From Plasmodium vivax (taxonomy: Eukaryota; Apicomplexa; Aconoidasida; Haemosporida; Plasmodiidae): a stretch of 64,000 nt of DNA. The stretch lies in assembly GCF_000002415.2 (NCBI RefSeq), contig NC_009912.1, forward strand, positions 932,501 to 996,500, read 5' to 3'. The notes below the pieces were generated by a model. The model did not search any database. It was not told the origin of the DNA and was given only the letters and a program-made list of their open reading frames with translations. Made by a program: the position numbers and the translations under genes. Shown here piece after piece: positions 23,418 to 33,552 of this stretch (positions within the stretch are counted from its first letter, which is position 1; each line of letters starts with the position of its first letter).

Positions 23418-23530
23418 TTATGCCCCCGCTTGGTATGCCCCTGCTTGGTAAGCCCCCGTTTGGTATGCTCCCGTTTGGTATGCCCCCGCTTGGTATTCCC
23501 CCAATGGGTACACCACCGATGGGTACACAC
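23418..23530 (-). repeat. 15-bp coding repeat (YQxGA pentapeptide)
   Basis: Tandem 15-base units (plus strand GCTTGGTATGCCCC type) encode Tyr-Gln-Ala/Thr-Gly-Ala up to the stop codon. Degenerate units (GVYPSVVYPLGEYQAG) lie on the inner side, which suggests outward expansion. Confidence 0.9.
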
Positions 23531-24695
23531 CCGATTGGTAGGGTCCCATCTGTTGAGGCCTAACTTGGTATGGATCCCTATCGTCGGGCAACTTATTCGC
23601 AGGGTAAGCGTTCAAGCCGCCATTATAGCAAGCGTTAGCAGTTGCATTTCCGTAGGGGCCTTTATTCACTTGTTGACTCTCCGCCCCCGCCAAGGCAACG
23701 TCGTTTCCGTACAAGCTGTTGCTGTTGGCGGCGGTGGTGGCGGTCGTGTAGCTACCGCTGTTGTTTCCGCTGCAGTTGCCGCTGTAGTTGCCGCTTCCGA
23801 TGCTGTTGTTGGGCACTACCCACGGGGAGATGTACTGCCTTCTGTAGGTCTCGTCCAAGCCGTCATCGACAAAGGTGCCGCCGCTCAGCGGCTGATTAGC
23901 TCCTAACCCGTGCGCATTACTATCTACACTTTTGACGCTGTAGTGGCTGTATGGAAGATGGTGAGGGGGGACTTCAAACACTTTACCCTGTGGACTGGAC
24001 ACCGCAGGAGGAGGAGGATGAGGCCTCTCATCCTTTTGTATAATCGGAATGGTCACATGTTTTAATATATACCCTTCTATCACTTGTGTTTTCTTCAATG
24101 GGTCGTCGTTATCTAGCGTGTGCTGGAGCGTGCTCGTGTGGGTGACCCCTTTTGGGATGAACTTTCCACCAACAGGCAGTACGCCGCCATATCTCAAATC
24201 GTCAGTTTTGCATTCCGGTGAGTTCCTTCCATGCGCCGTTTGCGCGTTCGTCTGCGCGTGCGTCTGCGTGTACGTCTGTGTCTTCTTCTCACTCGAGCTT
24301 GACTTGGCCAAGTCCACCTGCTTCTTCCTTTTGAGGTTGCTCATGTGCAAGTAGTAAAACAGCAGGAAATTAACGGTGGCAAATATTCGAATGATTAAAA
24401 ACACTTTGCTAAACTTATAATCCATTACATTCGCAAACGAAGAGTTTTGGTATTCGTACATTTCCACTAATGATATGACGATCACCAAAAAAACGGAGGT
24501 GTGTACTAATCCGGTGGAGACCAGGGAGATGGACAGAATGGTCGTGATTAGCAGGACGCTGAGCATGACATAGTCCATGTTGGAGGAGAAGATGAAAATT
24601 ACTTCAAAGCTGTACAGTCCGAAGTAGAAGAAGAAGCACACGTAGAAGAGCAGGCTAATTATGAAGCCCGAGCAGGCTGGTTTTTGGTTCTCCAT
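23418..24695 (-). CDS. Four-helix membrane protein with Tyr/Gly-rich C-terminal tail
   Basis: This is a single-exon gene of 425 residues starting at an AAAATGG. The first 125 residues hold four hydrophobic spans: FIISLLFYVCFFFYFGLYSF, YVMLSVLLITTILSISLV, TSVFLVIVISLVEMY and VFLIIRIFATVNFLLFYY. Both ends should be cytosolic. The remaining 300 residues are hydrophilic, with Asn/Gly/Ser-rich stretches, and end in a tandem of YQTGA/YQAGA pentapeptides. Four-helix proteins with a Tyr-Gly-rich tail resemble the MARVEL/synaptophysin layout, but I see no sequence motif proving homology. Function is unknown; trafficking or inner-membrane-complex roles are possible. It converges on the unknown nine-exon gene. 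Confidence 0.85.
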   Translation of the reverse strand: MENQKPACSGFIISLLFYVCFFFYFGLYSFEVIFIFSSNMDYVMLSVLLITTILSISLVSTGLVHTSVFLVIVISLVEMYEYQNSSFANVMDYKFSKVFLIIRIFATVNFLLFYYLHMSNLKRKKQVDLAKSSSSEKKTQTYTQTHAQTNAQTAHGRNSPECKTDDLRYGGVLPVGGKFIPKGVTHTSTLQHTLDNDDPLKKTQVIEGYILKHVTIPIIQKDERPHPPPPAVSSPQGKVFEVPPHHLPYSHYSVKSVDSNAHGLGANQPLSGGTFVDDGLDETYRRQYISPWVVPNNSIGSGNYSGNCSGNNSGSYTTATTAANSNSLYGNDVALAGAESQQVNKGPYGNATANACYNGGLNAYPANKLPDDRDPYQVRPQQMGPYQSGVYPSVVYPLGEYQAGAYQTGAYQTGAYQAGAYQAGA

Positions 24696-27600
24696 TTTGT
24701 TGATGGTGTATGTGGGGGGGGTGATGGTGATGCCTTGTCACGGTGTGCAGCTCGCGTCTGTGTATGCCCGCGGGGTGACTCTTCAAAACAATTGCAGGGA
24801 GTCCGCGGTTCGCGCGGTTGCTACTTGGCGGGTCAGACACCTTCGTTGGGGGAGGAACTTAATTGGTGAGCAGCTAAATTGGTTGTCAATTAATCTGCCT
24901 TGGTGTAGCTTAATTCTTTTTTCGAATGGTACTTTTTTATTTGTTCTTTTAAAGTGAAGTTGTTTTTAACTGAAGTTTTTTTTTTTGCACTTTTTTTGGC
25001 TCTCTTTTGCACTTTTTTTGCCCCTTTTTTTGCCTTCTTTTTGTCCTTTTTTGCTTCTCTTCAGTCGGTCTCCCTCATGAGCAGTTTTAAACCCGCTGTT
25101 GGCGCGCCGTCCAGGCGATTTTGAGCCCTTCCGCGAAAGCGAGCAGGCGGGGCGAACAAACGCGCGCAAAAGGGAAGAAGTGGAGGAAGAAGGAAGGGGA
25201 AAAATGGGGGAGCAACAAAAAAGCGAACGAAAACAAATAAATACAAATAAAAGCAATCTGCAACAAGCTGAAACAAAAACAAGCTGGTACGAGCTGGAAC
25301 GAGCTGAAAAAGCTGAAAGAACGTAAAAACAACGCAGAACAAACAAAGCAAGCAAAATGAACATAATCGCCATGCCAATTTCGATTTTTTCGCTCTTTCC
25401 GCTCGTTTCGCGTGCGAAATGTAGTCGCCCATTCGGACTTTTTCAGACCCTCTGCGTTGCCCACGCGATGTGGACACTTTCGCGCGGACCCCCTCTCATG
25501 TGCACAACTGCATGAACTGTTCATACTTTTTTTGGCATGCAAACATGCATGTTCAGAAAAAATGTCTAAAAATGTATGAACAGTTCAGAAAAAAAAAAAA
25601 AAAAAAAAAAAAATTCGAAGTGGCTACTCAGTTATGCCATCACGGGTAACAGTACACACTATTCCAATGACTCAAAAAAAAAAAAAAAAAAACTTCATCA
25701 TGTGCTTATGATGCATATCTACATGGTCGAGTTAGACGCCTCGACTGATCGGTTTGCCTTGCGAATAATGCTTTCCTCAAAATTGGCTAACAGTGGCCCT
25801 TTTTTTTTTTTTTTTTGCCATTAAAAATGTACCTCTTTTCTTTCAAGTTCAAATGGCACGTTATGCACGAAGTTATGGGAAAGGATACCAAATGAGACAC
25901 ATGAAACAGTACAGTGATGGTCAAATTAAAAGGAGTTTTTTTTTGTCCCCCTAGGCAGATCGCCGCTACGCGAAATGTGCATGTTGCCCCTTTAAGACAT
26001 GTCTTTGGGGGCGTATCATAATAATGGCATATCTCCCAATCGTGGGAAACCCCTTTCCGTTTGCATACATGCGAAGGTACATTTGAACAGCATATGTTTT
26101 AATTTTTTTTTTGTTTTTTTCCCCATCCGATGCTCCTGTTCCCAGTGGCACCTTTGCATGTTTATAAAAATGGCAAAAGAGTACTTCTGATGAATCATGC
26201 CACATGGAACACTCCACTTTGCTTCGCAGTTTATGCGCGAATTTAATACTTTGCAATCGGGGGGAATGACAAAACGGTTACGCGTCCCTTATGTAGCACT
26301 TCCCCCCTTTGAAAGGTCCCTTTTTGCCGGTGACCTCTTCCATTTGGGACTCTTCTTAAAATTGTGCAACATTTTTGGTGTGCCATTTTTTAACCCTTTC
26401 ACATTATGGGGGTATTTCAAAAGGGCGGAATGAGAAGGAGAAAAAAAAAAATGACCTTCACACGGTTGGCAGTTGTACGTAACTTCTTTCTACACAGAAT
26501 GGATTTGCGCTGGACTATTTCAGGTTTGTGTACAGGGGGGAGGTGGCGGCTACGCCTGCCTAGGCCCATAGCGTGGCGATACAAAAGGGGAAAAAACGAT
26601 GCGGTGAACCGAACAACTTCTCCTGTTCATGTCGATTCAAATGGGTACCTCTTCCTCTACCTCCACCTGAATGGGTGCCATTTCTAGAAAAATGCACGCG
26701 CATCATTCGCCTTTTCGCTAAAACGCTGTTGATGCGACGTTTGGGGACAAAACTGGCTGGGTCGTTTTTTTCCCCTTTTCACACAGGGACATACATATAA
26801 TGTAAAATTGGACTTATGTGTACCTGCCTTTTCACCTCGGCCAAAAAAAAAAAAAAAAAACGCATACCTTTTTCATGAACGTACATTCAAAAAGATGCAA
26901 AGTTCATTTGCCAACAAATTGAAAGGGCATATTTACCTTTTGCAATAAATCTTCCAAATCGCAGAACTAATCTCCGAAGAGTGGAAATTACCGGTGCGCG
27001 GGGGCACGAACTGTATGCATGCAAATGTACAGGTTGCATAAACATATGCGCTGCTTATGGGTTGGTAGTTTTACCCCCAATGTAGAACTCTTTTAAACGG
27101 AGAAAGGGGACCCCTCGTACTGTTTACCCTTCAATTTGTAGCTGCGCAAAATGAAACTTGGCCTCATTAATTTACTTTGCCACATGAATTTACCTTGCCA
27201 TGCAGAGGGCACGGCGAAAATGAACCTTTGGGGATCGCCTGTGAGGGGAAACGTTCCTCCGCTTCGCTGCCCATTTTTCGAGCGACGCGTCCCGAGGACA
27301 TACGATGCCACGCAAAATGCGGCAATTTTAAAATGGTGATATGGAACAAAAGGGAGAAAAAAAAATAATAAAAAAAAAAAAAAAAAAAAAATGCGAACGA
27401 GCTTATGCTGACTGCTCAAATTTGCGTGGTGACAATCGCGAAACTGCAGCAGTCCCCAATTAAAAACTGAACCAGCTTTATTATTTAAAAAAAAAAACAT
27501 ACAACGGAAGCGCATGCGCCGCTAACCCAAGGCGCGCATCCCGAACAATTAACTGCATAATGCCGAGTAAGCAATAACGCCAACTTCACTTTTACGAAGA
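24696..27600. promoter_or_regulatory. Long divergent intergenic region
   Basis: This 2.9 kb lies between the tetraspan gene (-) and RRP8 (+), so both promoters should be here. It holds several homopolymer runs (poly-A near 25588-25612, 25673-25692 and 27370-27390; poly-T near 25800-25816) and the hairpin at 25509-25587. TGCATG-containing sites occur near 25532-25546 and 27014-27022. AP2 factors of Plasmodium bind TGCATGC-like motifs, so these are possible sites only. No protein gene is convincing; frames here are short and homopolymer-driven. Confidence 0.5.
25509..25587. promoter_or_regulatory. Inverted pair of ATGAACTGTTCAT-type dyads
   Basis: TGAACTGTTCATAC at 25513-25526 and its exact reverse complement GTATGAACAGTTCA at 25574-25587 could form a 14-bp stem with a loop of about 47 bases. 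Each arm is itself a dyad (TGAAC-N-GTTCA), so they may be two protein-binding sites rather than one hairpin. A further copy lies at 22561-22575 on the other side of the tetraspan gene. The distance to the tetraspan start is about 820 bp. Confidence 0.4.
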
Positions 27601-29139
27601 ATGAGCAAACAGAACGGTTCCCAAAAACTGAAAAGGGTCAGCAAAGATGGCTTCAAAAATGGCGGCAAAAAAAAGAAACCCTTTAAGAAGCATAAAATGA
27701 AGGAGGCAAAACAGGTGGGGATAACATCTCAGCCCTGTGGTAAATGCCTGAACAGCAAGGGGGAAATGCGACGTGCAGACCAACCCGACGCAAAACTCAA
27801 TTTCGCGAAGAAGGAAGAAGCAGAGGGGGGGAAGCACCCTCCAGTGACCAACAAAACGGTGACTAAAAGATCCAAGTCAGATTTTGTCGCTCCTGTCTTG
27901 AAGAAAAGAATGATAAGTAAAAAGTTATCCAAAAAGAGGAAACATGGGGGGAAGGCCCAAGGGGGGAAAAACGAGTCGCACTTCCAACCCATTCTAAATG
28001 GATCTCCTTCACGAGAGGATGCCGCTAACCGAGGGAAAAACACGTGTGAGGCCAGCAGCCCGTTCGCCTATCGAACTGATGGAGACCAACCAACCGATAG
28101 GGCCGTCTTCCTTGACGAATATGATAGCCATTACGGAGAAAAGAAAAAGCAAAAATATAAGAAGAAAAAAAAAATCCAACAGGACCCAGAAGAAATAGTG
28201 AACTCATCCCTGTTCAGATACATTAATGAGTACATGTACACCAACAGAAGCGAAACTGTGCAACAGAAGTTGAAGGAAACAAACAATATTTTTAACATTT
28301 ACCATTCGGGGTACAGAAATCAGAAGAATAAATGGCCCAAAAATCCCGTTCATGTGATAATCAGCCATTTAAAAAAGAATTTTACAAAAAAAAGTAAAAT
28401 AGCAGATTTGGGATGCGGAGAAGCAGAAATAGCCCAGACGTTGAACGGCTGGTCTGTGACTTCCTACGATTTAATTCAGCTCAATGAGCACGTCACGGCT
28501 TGTAACATAACGGAGTTGCCGCTCCCAGACGATTCTCACGATTGCTTTGTTTTGTGCCTGAGTCTTATGAACACGGACTGGCCGAAAGTTATATTTGAGG
28601 CGCTTCGATGTCTTAAAAAGAGGTTAAATTGTGGGCACTGAGCGGTCGCCACGTTAGCAGCCATTTTTGCTTCCTCCTTCGGCAGCTCTCTCCATGTTTT
28701 TTTTTTTTTTTTTTTCCTTTTCCTCAGCGCAACCTTAATAATAGCCGAGGTGGTGAGCAGGTTTACGAACTACAAGGCGTTCATGAAGTTCATGAAGAAC
28801 GTCGGGTTTACCTTCACCAACAGAGTAGGCCTGTCTTACGCGCACCACCGTGTGGGGAAGCGGCCCCATGGCCCTATGCGCACATTTGGCTGATGGGCGA
28901 AATTGGCCGTTTGTGCAATTTGGCTAGCTGAACAGCCAAAATGCATATTTTTTTTTTTTTTTTTTATTTATTTATTTATTATTTTTTTTTTATTACCCGT
29001 TCAGGTAAATTTGGACGATTTTTTTTATGTGCTATTTTTTGAGAATAATAAAAAGGAGGACGCATCCTACGCGGCGAATGAGAAGAGAATTAGGAAGGTT
29101 TCCAAGTTGCTGGCTCCCTGCGTTTACAAGAGGAGGTAG
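27601..29139 (+). CDS. RRP8: Ribosomal RNA-processing protein 8 (SAM-dependent methyltransferase)
   Basis: Exons 27601-28622, 28728-28824 and 29005-29139 (phases 2 and 0) give 417 residues. RRP8 methylates N1 of an adenine in large-subunit rRNA in the nucleolus. The first 190 residues are Lys-rich, as usual for nucleolar proteins. The catalytic part starts at SSLFRYINEYMYTNRSE and continues with the SAM motif IADLGCGEAEIA (about residue 267), YDLIQLNEHVTACNITELPL, LCLSLMNTDW, and TLIIAEVVSRF, ending in APCVYKRR. The order and the ending match human RRP8 (FDLVSL..., SLMGTN, PCLYKRR type). Both introns carry long poly-T runs before their acceptors. The start is at GAAGAATGAGC. Confidence 0.94.
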
Positions 29140-29418
29140 CCCGTTTAAGAAGTGGCGGCGAAGGCAAATTAAGCGGTCGGTTGTGTGTGTGCACGCGAGG
29201 GGGGGGGGGGGGGGGGTAAAAGGGCGGCCTCGACGCGGCGAGCGCACGGCGCGCCTCACAAACGCAGACGAAAAAAAAAGAAGAGGAAGCGGCGGTCTAA
29301 GCAGACGAGGCGGACTAATCTAACGAAGCGGACGGGACAACTTAGCGCAAAATACACTGCGGAGTAACTGCGCGGAAGGGGGCACCCCCAAACGTGGGCC
29401 TCTCGGAGGCGCAACAAG

Positions 29419-31053
29419 CTAAATGAGCCCGAACTGCCTGAACAACTGGTGAATTGTCATAATTTTTTTTTCCGGGGAAAATCGACTTTTGTACTCGACG
29501 GTGACGTCCCGAAAGGTCATGTAGAGCTTGTTGGAAAAAATAGCATTCGGAGTGTCCATGTAGTTATAAAAATCGGGGGGGAGCTTTATCTTTTTTTGCT
29601 CGCTGCTGAGGTTTATTATAATTCGGTTGGGGACCCCTATCAAGTCGCAATTTTTCAGCTTCCGCGAGAGGTGCAAATCCGTGTCGTCGTAGTAAATGTC
29701 CACGTCGCTGTTTTTAAAGGAGTTGTACAGCCACAGCGTGAGGACGTACTCGACGTCGTTGCTGTTGAGGGGGGGCGTCGGCGCGCTGGGCACGTTGGGC
29801 GAGTTCACCGCCTGGACCGCCTCCACCGCTTGGACCGCCTCGTTCGCCTGGGCCAATTTGCCAATTTTTGCCACCTTGGCCGCGGAGTACTTGCTCCTCT
29901 GGTTGGTCTGAATGAGGTAGACGGAGAAGGGGGCGACCTGCGCAGGCAGCCGGATGCCCTCGCCGTCGTAAAAGGAGTCGACCAGAAAGTAGAGCAGTCT
30001 GTAAATGCCAATTCCGTAGGAACCCATAAAAATGTTACTTTTCTCATTCCGTTTGTTTAAGTATTTGATGCCCAGCTTCCTGGAGTAGTAATCTCCTAAT
30101 TTGAAAATGTGTGCAGCCTCTTTGTACTTCCCATCCCGACAGAGCACCTGAAACTCGTGACTTTCAAGTGCATTCATTTTGTCCATTTTCCTTTTTTTTG
30201 TAACCTTAAAAGGTAACTTCAAATGGGAGAACACTTTTTCATAACATTCTTTATATGCTTCGTAAGTTTCACTCAGGCAAATGTCATTGCTATGAAAGGA
30301 ATAGCCATCCTTCATCAAAAACTCTTTGCTTTTGAACAGCGTTTTTTCTAACCTCTTTTCATTTCTAAATTTATAATTAAACTGGTGGATTAACAAGGGA
30401 AGTGATTTCGCTGGTATGTTTTCGTTATACACTTGGTTGATTAAGGAGATTGCCTGTTCTTCACATGTGGGACTTAGGATCAGCCCATCATCTTCCATTT
30501 TTTTTTTCCCCATTACCGCTTCAGTGCCTTTGTTGCTGTCCCCTTTTTGCTGCTTCTGTTTGTATACGTGTAAAAATTCATCGCTATACAGTTTGGAGCG
30601 ATCTGAAATGTTCCACCACTTTTTGGCTTGCAGAATGGACATAAAAAGACAATGCGAATTGACTCTCTTCAGGTGGGTATTTAGAAAGCTGATGATCTTT
30701 TCGATCGACTTATACCCAAGTGGAAGGAGGTTATACAAGCCGTTGACATCTCTTATGTAGTTTGCCCTCTGCAGCAGTTCGCTTGCTTTGTCTCCGCTCT
30801 GCTTATCCGTATCGTTGCAGATTTTGTTGAAAATGGATTCAGAGCCCATGCACGAGTGGTTGCTCCTCGTGTACACTGCTGCGCGGGGGGATCTGCCGCT
30901 GCATCCGCTTCCCCCGCCGCTGCCTCCGCTGCCCCCTCTAGTCAAGGGCGCCCGAGGTAAGAATGCCCCTTTTCCTATGTGCACTGACTTCACTGCACGG
31001 AGGTAATTCGCTATGTGCAGGAGCAGCACAAGTGAACAGAACATCATATGCAC
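29419..31053 (-). CDS. Prolyl-tRNA synthetase, bacterial type, probably apicoplast
   Basis: This single-exon gene of 544 residues encodes a class II synthetase charging tRNA-Pro. Motifs are GLYNLLPLGYKSIEKI (motif 1 region), LSPTCEEQAISLI, motif 2 FRNEKRLEKTLFKSKEFLMK followed by DGYSFH, and motif 3 MGSYGIGIYRLL (about residue 341). The bacterial editing insertion between motifs 2 and 3 is absent; that interval is only about 100 residues. The N-terminus MHMMFCSLVLLLHIANYLRA is a clear signal peptide, followed by a Gly/Ser/Arg-rich segment fitting an apicoplast transit peptide. The anticodon-binding domain at the C-terminus has an Ala/Val/Glu repeat insert (QANEAVQAVEAVQAV). From memory, Plasmodium has a separate cytosolic ProRS fused to an editing domain. 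Confidence 0.93.
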   Translation of the reverse strand: MHMMFCSLVLLLHIANYLRAVKSVHIGKGAFLPRAPLTRGGSGGSGGGSGCSGRSPRAAVYTRSNHSCMGSESIFNKICNDTDKQSGDKASELLQRANYIRDVNGLYNLLPLGYKSIEKIISFLNTHLKRVNSHCLFMSILQAKKWWNISDRSKLYSDEFLHVYKQKQQKGDSNKGTEAVMGKKKMEDDGLILSPTCEEQAISLINQVYNENIPAKSLPLLIHQFNYKFRNEKRLEKTLFKSKEFLMKDGYSFHSNDICLSETYEAYKECYEKVFSHLKLPFKVTKKRKMDKMNALESHEFQVLCRDGKYKEAAHIFKLGDYYSRKLGIKYLNKRNEKSNIFMGSYGIGIYRLLYFLVDSFYDGEGIRLPAQVAPFSVYLIQTNQRSKYSAAKVAKIGKLAQANEAVQAVEAVQAVNSPNVPSAPTPPLNSNDVEYVLTLWLYNSFKNSDVDIYYDDTDLHLSRKLKNCDLIGVPNRIIINLSSEQKKIKLPPDFYNYMDTPNAIFSNKLYMTFRDVTVEYKSRFSPEKKIMTIHQLFRQFGLI

Positions 31054-31860
31054 AAGGTGTGTCGGCTCCTCGGGACGTCCAAACCGCCAAGGGACGCACC
31101 TCTGGAGACTTCGTGCCCCTGCGGAAAGAGTCCCATGTGAGCATACGCCCGGGGGTGGGAAGCACAGAAAGGGGAAGCTATCCTCATCACACGCCTCATC
31201 AGTGGCTATTTCGCTCGGTATAACACTGCTGTGGCGGGTTTGCTAGCCAACGTGGAGGCGCCACCTCGCAGCTGCCGCAAGGTGAGAGAAAAATAAAAAA
31301 AATCCCGTCCCCTACGTGATACGCGAACCTTCTTTCACGCCATTGTGCATCTCAAAGGGGGCCACCTTAGCGGTGTTCTTTCGTTGCTTTCATTTCTATG
31401 TTTTTCTTGCTTTTCTTGCTTTCCTTTTTTTTTTTTTTTTTTTTCCCAATTTGGTCTCCACTTCGCGTGGAACTGCAAAACGGAGCCAGAGACCCAACTG
31501 CGTGTAGCTAAACAAAATGGGGACAACTATTTAATTCAAAACGGTCCTTGAAAGGACCGGGTAAAGGGGGGGGAGTAGTCCTTTGGCGAGAAAAGCGCAG
31601 CTACGCAAAATTCATCACATCACAAGAAAAAATAAAAAAAAAGGGGCCTACTTATTTTTTGGCTTGCACAAGGTACATGGTGGAGGGGGGAGCAAAAAAA
31701 CAAAAAAAATAAACGCTTCGCATGGGAGAACGAACGAGTGGCAGTGGAAGGGGCGCCAAAGAAAAAAAATAAAAAATAAAAAAGTAAAAACATATATATA
31801 TATATACATATGTGTGTGTGCGTACCTGCTGACACGTGTGCACGCCGCCGGGGGGCGCGC
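31054..31860. other. Spacer between ProRS and the phosphatase
   Basis: This 0.8 kb tandem minus-strand spacer is the 5' region of ProRS and the 3' region of the phosphatase. It has a poly-T run (31423-31444) and A-rich/TATATA runs (31760-31810). No gene is seen. Confidence 0.55.
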
Positions 31861-33552
31861 TCAGAGCATGTAGCCCACGTTGCGCCGCAAAGCCTTGGCG
31901 TTGGCTCGCAGGGGGGCGGTGTTAAAGGTGACGAAGTCCTTCTCCATGTACTCATCGACGAGCATGAGGGAGGCGGAATTGCCACACCTATAACAATAAT
32001 TGGGAGCACTAAAGATGGTGACCACCTTGTCGTTGTGCATCCATAAGAAGCCATCCTGCACTAGTTGGTGAGCCCTACATATACAGCTGAGCTTATTCAG
32101 TCGAAGAAAAGCATTCGTTCTCTCTTCGCTAAACACAACACCAGCACCCCTAGGAGATGCTTTCCACCCTTCGATGATACCATCCTCAGGACCAGCAGGG
32201 TCACTCCATAGTAAGTCACAAATGGGGCCATCCTGAGGGATTTCTTTAAATCGATCCAAATTGTTAATTTGATTAATGGTGTGCAAATAGGGAGAGATTC
32301 CCCCATGGTCACAGAAGATTTGGTTGCTAATGATGGCTGTGAGGGGTAGGTAGTCGAAGGCGTCCGTTATGTACCTCCAGGCGTTGTAGTCTCCATCGTA
32401 TTTCCTCATGCACTCATCGTAAAAGCCGTATACCTTGGTTATCTGTCTGCTCTCGTGGTTCCCCCTGAGGATGGTCACTCTGCTGGGGTACTTTATCTTC
32501 AGGCAGGCCACCAGGCAGAAGCACTCGCACGAGTAGTACCCCCTGTCGACGTAGTCGCCCAGGAACAGGTAGTTCACGTCCGGCGGGAATCCTCCTTCGG
32601 AAAGAGGAAAGTGGAAAGAGCAATAGTGTGGAACGCGGCGAAGATGAGCGTGTATACACCGGGGATGGTTGTACGCACCGGCCAGCACACCTCCTCATTA
32701 ATTACTAATCACATGGGGGGTAAACAGCTTGGTTAGCCCTTCCCCCCTGATGGTACACTTACCTATGTGGAACAGCTCCAGGAGGTCGTAAAACTGGCCG
32801 TGGATGTCCCCCGCGACGGTCACGGGAACGCTCACCTGCACACAGTTGGGCTCCTCCTTCAGGATGTCCCTGAGCAGTGTGCACATGAGCTTGACTTCCT
32901 CGATGTGCAGCAGCTCGCATTTTAACAATTTGTTAATCCATTCGTCTACATTGTGCGAAACTTTTGTGGAGCATGTAGCGGGCGGACTATTCGCCTCACT
33001 CTGAAGGAGCTCTTCAAACCGCGCGTCATTTTTTGTGCACTTCTCACTGACCTGGTCATCATCGTTGCTTACCAGAAAATCGTAAAATTCTTTGCTTATA
33101 AGTAGGCTATTCTGACTTCGCTTAATTTTCTTATTATATTCATTCTCCGAAAAGACTTCCTCGTCACTCAGCTCCTTCACAGACAAATTCTCGTACGTTG
33201 TGTAGTTATCTTCATTAACGAACGTTTCGCAGGTTGAAACTTGGACTCCTTCATCGTTTGACAATTTTTTTTTTTTTTCTGACTGTTCATAATTTTTCTC
33301 CCCCTTTTGCCTGACCTGTTCAGGCGAATGGGTCTTCTTTTCGCTCCGCCTTTCCTTTTTTTTTTTTTCCATATATGAGTTGTCGTTTTGGCTGTTTCGG
33401 TTGCTTTGGCTGTTTTGGATACTTTGGCCGCTTTGGCCAATTTCGCTTCTTTCGCTTCTTTCGCTGCTCTCGTTCGGGCGCGTGGGGTTGCCTTTCGAGT
33501 TAAGCGCGTCGCTGAGCTGGCAGTCTGGACTGGGCGCAAGGCAGTTGCTCAT
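31861..33552 (-). CDS. PP2A-like Ser/Thr protein phosphatase with long N-terminal extension
   Basis: Exons 33552-32763 and 32594-31861 join in phase 1 (CACATAG|GTAAGT ... CCGAAG|GAGG) to give 507 residues. The catalytic core starts near residue 215 and has all PPP metal motifs: GDIHGQ, GDYVDRG, GNHE, and later HGGIS and APNYCYRCGNSA, the last typical of PP2A/PP4/PP6. The first 210 residues are Ser/Glu/Lys-rich and look disordered (EKKKKERRSEKK). The protein ends RRNVGYML, where PP2A ends TPDYFL; the Tyr and final Leu are kept. This fits the malaria phosphatase known as PP-beta, a type-2A enzyme. Partners and substrates cannot be read from sequence. Confidence 0.93.

Noticed and set aside
24966..25542. 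Overlapping hydrophobic frames on the minus strand that look like membrane segments
   Set aside because: They come from T-rich intergenic DNA upstream of the tetraspan gene. Several frames are open at once, which points to composition rather than coding.
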